This document shows, in pieces, positions 6,414 through 12,152 of a DNA stretch of 15,260 bases. Both the position numbers and the translations under genes were made by a program. Origin of the DNA: Bacteroidales bacterium UBA1199 (GTDB taxonomy: Bacteria > Bacteroidota > Bacteroidia > Bacteroidales > UBA932); the NCBI GenBank assembly GCA_002309795.1, contig DBXZ01000018.1, positions 1 through 15,260 on the forward strand, in the 5' to 3' direction. The notes under the pieces were generated by a model that did not search any database, was not told the origin of the DNA, and saw nothing but the letters and a program-made list of their open reading frames with translations. Within the stretch, counting starts at the first letter, position 1. Each line of letters starts with the position of its first letter.

Positions 6414-6941
6414 ATGAAAAAGATTCTTTGTTTCTTGTTTGTAGTCGTTCTCTTTTCAGCATTCGGAGTTCAGCGGGCGAATGCTGAAGGTCATCTCCAG
6501 CAGAGTGTTCAATTGACTCACTTTGGCGCTTATTGGAAACCTCACCTTTCGGTCGATTACTCCATAGGCTGGCGGTTTAATCCGTACTTCTACGCAGGTG
6601 TTGCCACCGGTGCGCACCTTTTGCATGAATATGATTATGACTCGAGCACAGGAAGTAAGACTGATTACGGTTGGCCGCTGGCACTTCCGTTGTTTGCGGA
6701 TGTCGTAGGCTATCTGCCGGTCCCGAATAAGAACAGCGCCTTTTATCTGGGTGCAGAGCTCGGCGGCATGTACGTTTTCAGCCAGACGCAGAAACCCAAC
6801 CCCCTGTGGCTTCTCAATGCCAAAACGGGCTTTGATATCGCCATCAACGACCGGATGGGTATCACGGTGGGTATCAAACTGGTAACGACGGGACGGGTCG
6901 ATTACTCCGGTCTGGCGCTCACGACCGGTTTCCGCTTCTAA
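6414..6941 (+). CDS. Small outer-membrane beta-barrel protein
   Basis: The 175-residue protein begins with a clear Sec signal peptide (MKKILCFLFVVVLFSAFG, probable cleavage after ANA at 22-24). The mature part of about 150 residues shows amphipathic strands: QLTHFGAYWKPHLSVDYSIGW, YFYAGVATGAHLL, SAFYLGAELGGMYVF, RMGITVGIKLV. It ends in LALTTGFRF, whose final Phe fits the C-terminal beta-signal read by the BAM machinery. The size fits a barrel of about eight strands. Function is unknown; it may be structural or bind a partner lipoprotein. It is the last gene of the envelope block, 26 bp after the lipoprotein gene, and ends just before a strong terminator. GC rises from about 45% in its first half to 53-58% in its second. 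Confidence 0.76.
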   Translation: MKKILCFLFVVVLFSAFGVQRANAEGHLQQSVQLTHFGAYWKPHLSVDYSIGWRFNPYFYAGVATGAHLLHEYDYDSSTGSKTDYGWPLALPLFADVVGYLPVPNKNSAFYLGAELGGMYVFSQTQKPNPLWLLNAKTGFDIAINDRMGITVGIKLVTTGRVDYSGLALTTGFRF

Positions 6942-6944
6942 TAT

Positions 6945-6980
6945 AAAAACGAGTCAGCCAGAACGGCTGACTCGTTTTTT
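6945..6980. terminator. Bidirectional rho-independent terminator
   Basis: CGAGTCAGCC (6950-6959) pairs perfectly with GGCTGACTCG (6965-6974) around the loop AGAAC. The stem is flanked by an A-run (6945-6949) and a T-run (6975-6980). It sits between convergent genes, 3 bp after the barrel stop codon and 22 bp from the rocD stop, so it can end both transcripts. Confidence 0.95.
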
Positions 6981-7002
6981 ATAAACGGAAGGAGTCGGCT
7001 GC

Positions 7003-8229
7003 CTACAGGCTCTCGAAGACCTCTTTGATGATGCCGATACCTTCGCGGAGCTCGGCCTCGGTGATGACCAACGGCGGAGCGAAGCGGATGATGTGGCGGT
7101 GGGTCGGTTTAGCGAGCAGACCCTTTTCAGCCATCTTCAGGCAGATATCCCAAGCCTCAATGCCGTCCTGCGGTTCGGTAATGACTGCGTTGAGCAGACC
7201 TTTACCGCGGACAGACTTGATAAAGCGGGAGTTGATCTTCATCACCTCGGTGCGGAAGATTTCGCCCAGGCGGGCTGCATTTTCCGTGAGGTGTTCGTCG
7301 CGGATGACCTCGAGGGCTGCGACTGCGACCTTGGCTGCCAGCGGGAAGCCGCCGAAGGTGGAGCCGTGCTCACCCGGCAGGATGGTCAGCATGATCTCGT
7401 CGTCTGCGAGGACTGCGGAGACGGGAAGCACACCGCCCGAGAGGGCTTTGCCAATCGTGATCATATCCGGGCGTACGCCTTCGTGATCGCATGCGAACAT
7501 CTTACCCGTACGGCCGATACCGGTCTGGACCTCGTCAGCTACGAAGAGCACATTGTGCTTGTGGCAGAGGTCGTAGCACTTCTTGATGTACCCGTTGCTC
7601 GGTACGTAGACGCCAGCTTCGCCCTGGATAGGCTCTACGAGCATTGCGCAGATCTTGTCGCCCTTTTCGTCGAGAACCTTGGCCAAAGCCTCGGTGTCGT
7701 CGTAGGGAATCTGGATAAAGCCCGGAGTGAACGGACCGTACTGGCCGTAGCTCTCCGGATCGGAAGACATGGTGACGATGGTGATGGTGCGGCCGTGGAA
7801 GTTGCCGTTGCAGACCACGATCAGCGCCTCGTTCTCCGGAATACCTTTGACCTTGTAGCCCCAGCGGCGAGCCAGCTTGAGGGCGGTCTCGACAGCCTCT
7901 GCGCCCGAGTTCATCGGGAGGAGCTTGTCATAGCCGAAGAATTCCGTAGCGAATTTCTCGTACGGACCCAGGCAGTCGTTGTAGAATGCGCGGGAGGTGA
8001 GGCAGAGTTCCTGTGCCTGATCGCAAAGCGCCTTCACGATCTTCGGGTGGCAGTGACCCTGGTTGACTGCGGAATAAGCGGAAAGGAAATCGAAGTAGCG
8101 TTTTCCGTCTACGTCCCAGACGAAGGGGCCTTTACCCTTGGCGAGAACGACCGGCAGGGGATGGTAGTTGTGTGCACCGTATCGGTCTTCCAGATCGATA
8201 AACTTTTGAGCGTTGGGTGTGATATTCAT
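7003..8229 (-). CDS. rocD: Ornithine--oxo-acid aminotransferase
   Basis: The 408-residue cytosolic PLP enzyme transfers the delta-amino group of ornithine to 2-oxoglutarate, giving glutamate semialdehyde and glutamate, and so links arginine, ornithine and proline metabolism. Class-III aminotransferase landmarks are in place: NSGAEAVE (107-114) and FHGRT (144-148) for cofactor phosphate and ring contacts, EPIQGEAGV (199-207), DEVQTG (232-237), the PLP lysine Lys261 in TIGKALSGG, and HGSTFGG (288-294). The early DRYGAHNYHPLPVVL and SAYSAVNQGH stretches are specific to ornithine aminotransferase rather than acetylornithine or GABA enzymes. Length is normal. It has its own promoter that overlaps the end of hydE, so it need not be transcribed with hydEF, and it ends at the shared terminator. 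Confidence 0.95.
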   Translation of the reverse strand: MNITPNAQKFIDLEDRYGAHNYHPLPVVLAKGKGPFVWDVDGKRYFDFLSAYSAVNQGHCHPKIVKALCDQAQELCLTSRAFYNDCLGPYEKFATEFFGYDKLLPMNSGAEAVETALKLARRWGYKVKGIPENEALIVVCNGNFHGRTITIVTMSSDPESYGQYGPFTPGFIQIPYDDTEALAKVLDEKGDKICAMLVEPIQGEAGVYVPSNGYIKKCYDLCHKHNVLFVADEVQTGIGRTGKMFACDHEGVRPDMITIGKALSGGVLPVSAVLADDEIMLTILPGEHGSTFGGFPLAAKVAVAALEVIRDEHLTENAARLGEIFRTEVMKINSRFIKSVRGKGLLNAVITEPQDGIEAWDICLKMAEKGLLAKPTHRHIIRFAPPLVITEAELREGIGIIKEVFESL

Positions 8230-8261
8230 AGTAGAAATGGTTGTTTTATAAAAAAGTTTGC

Positions 8262-8292
8262 CAAAAGTACGTATTTCCGTTGAGATTACAAA
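8262..8292 (-). promoter_or_regulatory. rocD: Consensus promoter of rocD
   Basis: On the minus strand TTTG (8292-8289), exactly 19 bp, then TACTTTTG (8269-8262) matches TTTG-N19-TAnnTTTG. The transcript would start near 8255, about 25 nt before the rocD ATG. The -33 element begins one base past the hydE stop codon (8286-8288), inside the hydE coding region. Confidence 0.72.
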
Positions 8293-9365
8293 CCGGTTTG
8301 TGGAGTTTTACCCAGAAAATGTCTGGAATCGCCCCAGCGGCCGTAGCCTACCGTAATGCGCCCGTTCTCGAGGCTCTCGCCAAGCATCAGCGTCTTGACC
8401 AGCAGTGTTTTGCGGTCGTATAGATTGTATTTGGCCATCTCCTCTTCCGGGGTGATGTTGGGCATGATCACGTTGGCGCCGGCAAGTACGCCTTTTTCGC
8501 GTCCCCGCGGATCGAGCACCTCCAGTGCGGTGGCGGCTGCAATGTTGATGTCGGGCATCAGCAGGCGCAGCAGCGCTATCATCTTGAGTCCGAGCGCGAA
8601 ACGTTCCTTCTCGGACGGGAAAGGGGCGCCGGCGAGGGTCAGCGGCGTATCGGGGTGCGGATTGTACGGGCCCATCCCGATCATCGGCGCGTCGAACCGC
8701 TTGTAGAAGAGCAGGTCGTCGGCCAGATCGGCCGCCGTCTGGAAGGGGAGTCCGATCATCGCGCCCGTGCCGGCCTGGTAGCCGATCGCCTTCAGGTCGC
8801 AGAGCGCCTCCATCCGCCGCTCGTAGCTGTGCAGCGCGTCGTGCGGATGAATCTTGTAGTAAAGGTCGGGATTGGTGGATTCGATCCGCAGCAGGTAGCG
8901 GTGCGCTCCGGCCGCGAACCACTCTTCGTAGACTTCGCGCGGCTGTTCGCCCAGCGAGAGGGTGATGCCCAGCGGACGCCCGCCCTCCGATGCGGTGGGC
9001 AGTGCCTTGATGGCTTTGAGCAGCCGGGTGATCTTACTCACAAAGGCCGCGTCGGTGCGCTCGCCGCCCTGAATCACCACCGATCCGTAGCGGCGTCCGG
9101 CGGCCAGTGCAGCCACGCGCAGCACCTCCTCGTCGGAGAGTTCGTAGCGCTGGCAGGCAAGGTCGTGCCGGATGCCGCAGTAGAGGCAGTTCTTGGTGCA
9201 GATGTTCGATATTTCAATCAGCCCGCGCAGATAGACGTCGGTCCCGATATGGGCCACTTTCACCCGGTAGGCCTCCTGCAGCAGCGCCTCGTTGAACGCA
9301 GGGTCGGTGCATTCAAGGGCGGCAATCAGCCCTTCGCGGTCCAGGGAGAGGTCGTCGAGCGTCAT
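8286..9365 (-). CDS. hydE: [FeFe]-hydrogenase H-cluster radical SAM maturase HydE
   Basis: The 359-residue radical SAM enzyme takes part in building the diiron subcluster of [FeFe]-hydrogenase, with HydG and HydF. The SAM cluster motif CTKNCLYCG (Cys56, 60, 63) follows RGLIEISNI, the typical HydE lead-in. Other family blocks are VVIQGGE, a SLGEQ segment, YLLRIESTNPDLYYKIHP (where a radical SAM barrel binds substrate), and TGAMIGLPFQTAADLADDLLF. The C-terminus (ALEVLDPRGREKGVLAGANVIMPN) also fits. The start at 9365 lies 3 bp after the hydF stop, so hydF and hydE form one transcript with hydF first. A biotin-synthase-like or PylB-like paralogue is the alternative, but the hydF neighbour makes HydE nearly certain. 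Confidence 0.94.
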   Translation of the reverse strand: MTLDDLSLDREGLIAALECTDPAFNEALLQEAYRVKVAHIGTDVYLRGLIEISNICTKNCLYCGIRHDLACQRYELSDEEVLRVAALAAGRRYGSVVIQGGERTDAAFVSKITRLLKAIKALPTASEGGRPLGITLSLGEQPREVYEEWFAAGAHRYLLRIESTNPDLYYKIHPHDALHSYERRMEALCDLKAIGYQAGTGAMIGLPFQTAADLADDLLFYKRFDAPMIGMGPYNPHPDTPLTLAGAPFPSEKERFALGLKMIALLRLLMPDINIAAATALEVLDPRGREKGVLAGANVIMPNITPEEEMAKYNLYDRKTLLVKTLMLGESLENGRITVGYGRWGDSRHFLGKTPQTGL

Positions 9366-9368
9366 CGG

Positions 9369-10562
9369 TTATGGAAGCAGGGGCTTCAGGGCCCGCTGGT
9401 AAATGCCTGTGAGATAGGAGATGGCCATGCCGTAGTTGACCACGGGAACCCCGGCTTCGATCACTGCTTTCACGCGGTTCTGCAACTGGCGCGCGGTGAC
9501 CATGCAGCCGCCGCACTGGATGGCCAGCGCGTAACGCGACAGGTCGCCCGGATCGTCCAGCCCGCTCACCATTTCGAATTCCAACTGTTTGCCGGTGTAT
9601 TTGCGGATCAGGGCCGGCAGTTTCACGCGGCCTATGTCTTCGCAGTTGGCGTGGTGGGTGCACGATTCCAGCATCAGGATGCGGTCGCCGTCTTTCAGGC
9701 GGTCCAGCGTCCCGATTCCGGCACGGTAGGCGTCAAAGCTGCCCATGCTCCGGGCCAGCAGCATGCTGAAAGAGGTGAGGGGAATGCCCTCCGGCACGAT
9801 GGCCGCCACGCGGGCGAATACCTGGCTGTCGGTGACCACCAGGGCTACGCGGCTGCCGTTCTCTTTCAGGTAACCGTCCAATTCCTCCGGCTGCAGCACC
9901 GTGGCGACTCCGCCGCCGTCCAGGATGGCGCGGATGGCGTTCACCTGCGGCAGGATCAGCCGGCCCTGCGGCGCTTCGCTGTCGATGGGACAGACCAGCA
10001 CGATCTGCCCTCCCTTGCGCACCAGCCCTTCGAACATCGGGCGCTCGATCACTTCGGCGCCGGAGAGGGCTTCGCGGATGGCGGCGGTGAGCCGGTCGCG
10101 GTCTTCCGCTCCGGCCGTGCAGGCATACGCCACGGGTTCGGTCTTGTATTCGGCGTTCAGCCGCTTGCGAAGGTCGTCCTTCAGCGGTTCCAGGTCGCTC
10201 TTGTTGTGTACGAGTACCAGCGGGACGTTCAGTTTCTGAAGCAGTTCCGCCACGCGTGCTGCCCCTTCCGGAAAACGGTTCCCGGCAAAGACCAGGATGC
10301 CCAGGTCTACCTGGCGTGCGGCCGCCAGGCTCTTGGCCACCCGTTCGCGGCCCAGCGCGCCTCCGTCGTCGTCCAGTCCGGCGGTGTCGATCACCGTGCA
10401 GACGCCGATTCCAGGCAGCTCGATCCGCTTGCGGACCGGGTCGGTCGTAGTGCCGGCCACATCGGACACGATGGCCACCTGCTGGCCGGTCAACGAATTG
10501 ATCAGCGAACTTTTACCTACGTTCCGGTCTCCGAAGATCCCGATGACTTTGGGCTGCGACAT
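9369..10562 (-). CDS. hydF: [FeFe]-hydrogenase H-cluster maturation GTPase HydF
   Basis: The 397-residue scaffold protein carries the diiron precursor and hands it to apo-hydrogenase. The N-terminal GTPase domain is complete: P-loop GDRNVGKSS (11-19), GTT (37-39), DTAG (59-62) and NKSD (120-123). A dimerisation region follows (about 175-275), then the cluster domain with CTH (Cys301, His303) and CGGC (Cys350, Cys353). The family motif is CxH-x(44-53)-HCxxC; here the spacing fits, but the second histidine is Gln349 (codon CAG), a one-base change from His. This position is known to vary or be exchangeable in some HydF proteins, so activity is still likely. It is first in the hydF-hydE unit, with a promoter box near 10595. 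HydG and the hydrogenase itself are not in the window. Confidence 0.95.
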   Translation of the reverse strand: MSQPKVIGIFGDRNVGKSSLINSLTGQQVAIVSDVAGTTTDPVRKRIELPGIGVCTVIDTAGLDDDGGALGRERVAKSLAAARQVDLGILVFAGNRFPEGAARVAELLQKLNVPLVLVHNKSDLEPLKDDLRKRLNAEYKTEPVAYACTAGAEDRDRLTAAIREALSGAEVIERPMFEGLVRKGGQIVLVCPIDSEAPQGRLILPQVNAIRAILDGGGVATVLQPEELDGYLKENGSRVALVVTDSQVFARVAAIVPEGIPLTSFSMLLARSMGSFDAYRAGIGTLDRLKDGDRILMLESCTHHANCEDIGRVKLPALIRKYTGKQLEFEMVSGLDDPGDLSRYALAIQCGGCMVTARQLQNRVKAVIEAGVPVVNYGMAISYLTGIYQRALKPLLP

Positions 10563-10594
10563 CTCTCCTGTGCGATTTTTTGAGGTTCAATCGT

Positions 10595-10624
10595 CAAAGA
10601 TAACAAATTTCTCGCGTATCTTTG
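10595..10624. promoter_or_regulatory. Back-to-back -7 boxes forming an inverted repeat between hydF and the esterase gene
   Basis: CAAAGATA (10595-10602) and TATCTTTG (10617-10624) are perfect complements 14 bp apart. Each reads as TATCTTTG, a consensus -7 box, facing outward: left for hydF (ATG at 10562) and right for the esterase (ATG at 10648). Neither has a clear TTTG at the -33 distance; each -33 position falls in or beside the other box. Confidence 0.55.
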
Positions 10625-10647
10625 TGGACAAGAAAGGAACAAATCGT

Positions 10648-11505
10648 ATGAAGAAGTTACTCGTCTCTCTTGTCTCGCTGTTTCTCTGTTTCACCTCTTC
10701 CGCGGCCGGCCGTTTGGTGGCCGACTCGCTGGAGAGCCGGATCCTGGGCACAACCGTCAAATGCAACGTCTATCTGCCGGAGGGTTTCGACAAATCCGCG
10801 GATTACTATCCGGTCATCTACCTGCTTCACGGCCTGACCGACACCTGGGAAGGCTGGCAGCAGCGGGGCCACATGAAAGGCGTGGCGGACGAACTGATGG
10901 CTTCGGGCGAATCTGCCCGCGCCGTCATCATCATGCCCAATGCGGGCCATCCCAACCCCGTTGAGGTCTGGAACGGCTATTTCAACATGCCGGGATGGAA
11001 CTACGAAGACTTCTTCTTCCAGGAGTTGATACCGACGCTTGAAGCCCGCTACCGTTGCGGCGGCTCCAAAGGGCAGCGCGCCGTCATGGGCCTCTCGATG
11101 GGCGGCGGCGGCAGCGTGGTCTACAGCCAGCGCCATCCCGACTGCTTCTCGAGCTGCTATTCGATGAGCGGCTGGCTGGACAACAAGTTCGCAGAGGTCG
11201 GGAATGCCGACGGCAAGCAGGATAAGTTCACGATTCTCTGTGCCGCCGTCCGCGACCATTCCGCGCTGGATTTCATGGACAATGCTTCGCAGGAAACCGT
11301 CGACGCCCTGAAGACCGTGGCCTGGTTCATAGACTGCGGCGACGACGACTTCCTCCTGAAACTCTCCGTAGATTTTTATTATAAGATGAGAGCACGCGGC
11401 GTGAAGGCCGAATTCCGCGTCCGCAACGGCGCCCATACCTGGGAATACTGGCACCAGGCGCTCCGCCTGGCCCTTCCCTTCGCCTCCCGGAACTTTTCCC
11501 GCTAG
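10648..11505 (+). CDS. Secreted alpha/beta-hydrolase, esterase D / acetyl-xylan or feruloyl esterase type
   Basis: The 285-residue protein starts at ATG 10648, with AAGGA about 9 bp upstream; the frame's upstream extension runs antisense to hydF and was dropped. A Sec signal peptide covers about residues 1-20 (MKKLLVSLVSLFLCFTSSAA). The mature part is a putative-esterase fold: NVYLPEGF and PVIYLLHGLTDTW (oxyanion region), the nucleophile elbow GLSMGG with Ser150, an acid in DCGDDDFL (Asp232 to 234), and the catalytic His263 in NGAHTWEYW. This family includes carbohydrate esterases that remove acetyl or feruloyl groups from plant polysaccharides, S-formylglutathione hydrolases and mycolyltransferases. 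The signal peptide argues for an extracytoplasmic ester substrate, perhaps glycan-linked, but no polysaccharide-utilisation genes lie nearby. Its stop codon overlaps that of the convergent thiamine pyrophosphokinase gene. Confidence 0.9.
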   Translation: MKKLLVSLVSLFLCFTSSAAGRLVADSLESRILGTTVKCNVYLPEGFDKSADYYPVIYLLHGLTDTWEGWQQRGHMKGVADELMASGESARAVIIMPNAGHPNPVEVWNGYFNMPGWNYEDFFFQELIPTLEARYRCGGSKGQRAVMGLSMGGGGSVVYSQRHPDCFSSCYSMSGWLDNKFAEVGNADGKQDKFTILCAAVRDHSALDFMDNASQETVDALKTVAWFIDCGDDDFLLKLSVDFYYKMRARGVKAEFRVRNGAHTWEYWHQALRLALPFASRNFSR

Positions 11506-12140
11506 TCGGCCCAGTAGATCAGGACGGGAGCGGGGTGTGAAAGCGTGAGGGTGAAACGGTCGGCAGAAGCCACGTTGAGGGTGGCTTTCCAGAGCGAATC
11601 GAAGACCACGTCGTCGGTGGGATAGACCAGCCCGTCGGCGTGGACTTTCAAGGTGGCGTCAAAGCTAAAAATCGAAATCTCCTGACCGGGCCGGGCGGGC
11701 AGGGTGGCCGTATCCGGAATCACCTCGAAGTGTCCGTAATCGGACCACATCTCCACGCGGCAGCCGGTACCGGCCAGGGCTGCTGCATAATCCGCCAGCA
11801 GCGAGATATTTCCCAGCGTATGGTCTTCGCGCCGCCCGGTGGCACCCAGAATGACAATCCGTTGCGGGCAGTAGGTCAGCGCCCGGCGGAACGCCTTGGT
11901 CTGGTCGTTGCACTCCTGGTCGCGGTCGTGGAACAGCCGCGCAGCATAACGCTCCCGGAAACCGGCGTCCAGCGAATCCAGGTCGCCTACGATCTCATCC
12001 GGCTCAAACCCGTGCGCCACCGCCGCAGCCGCCGCCCCGTCGCAGCAGAGCAGCACATCCGCCTCCCGCAACATCTGCAGGCAGCGCCCGGAAGCGGGGA
12101 AATCCCCCTGGGCCAGAATGACCACGGTTTTCGGATTCAT
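11502..12140 (-). CDS. thiN: Thiamine pyrophosphokinase
   Basis: The 212-residue cytosolic enzyme transfers pyrophosphate from ATP to thiamine, giving thiamine diphosphate. Family blocks are clear: an N-terminal CDGAAAA stretch (33-39), VGDLDSL (51-57), DQECNDQTKA (74-83) and the nucleotide-site motif GATGRREDHTLGNI (99-112). The C-terminal half is beta-rich (HFEVIPDTATLPARPGQEISIFSF), as in the thiamine-binding domain. Length is normal. The start lies 12 bp after the stop of the LptG-Fmt gene, so it is probably last in an alaS-lptG/fmt-thiN operon. No transporter gene and no TPP riboswitch is apparent. Its TAG stop and that of the convergent esterase share the palindrome CTAG (11502-11505), so no intergenic terminator exists here. 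Confidence 0.93.
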   Translation of the reverse strand: MNPKTVVILAQGDFPASGRCLQMLREADVLLCCDGAAAAAVAHGFEPDEIVGDLDSLDAGFRERYAARLFHDRDQECNDQTKAFRRALTYCPQRIVILGATGRREDHTLGNISLLADYAAALAGTGCRVEMWSDYGHFEVIPDTATLPARPGQEISIFSFDATLKVHADGLVYPTDDVVFDSLWKATLNVASADRFTLTLSHPAPVLIYWAD

Positions 12141-12152
12141 GAGACTTATCTA

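Noticed and set aside
7093..8283. A 396-codon plus-strand open frame opposite rocD
   Set aside because: rocD on the minus strand has all catalytic motifs; the plus frame has none.
8655..10583. A 642-codon open frame on the plus strand opposite hydE and hydF
   Set aside because: It is the antisense of two clear GC-rich genes, lacks domain motifs and has low-complexity composition typical of a shadow frame.
10297..10647. N-terminal extension of the esterase by 117 codons into hydF
   Set aside because: The ATG at 10648 gives a standard signal peptide and has a ribosome binding site; the extension is antisense to the GTPase domain of hydF.
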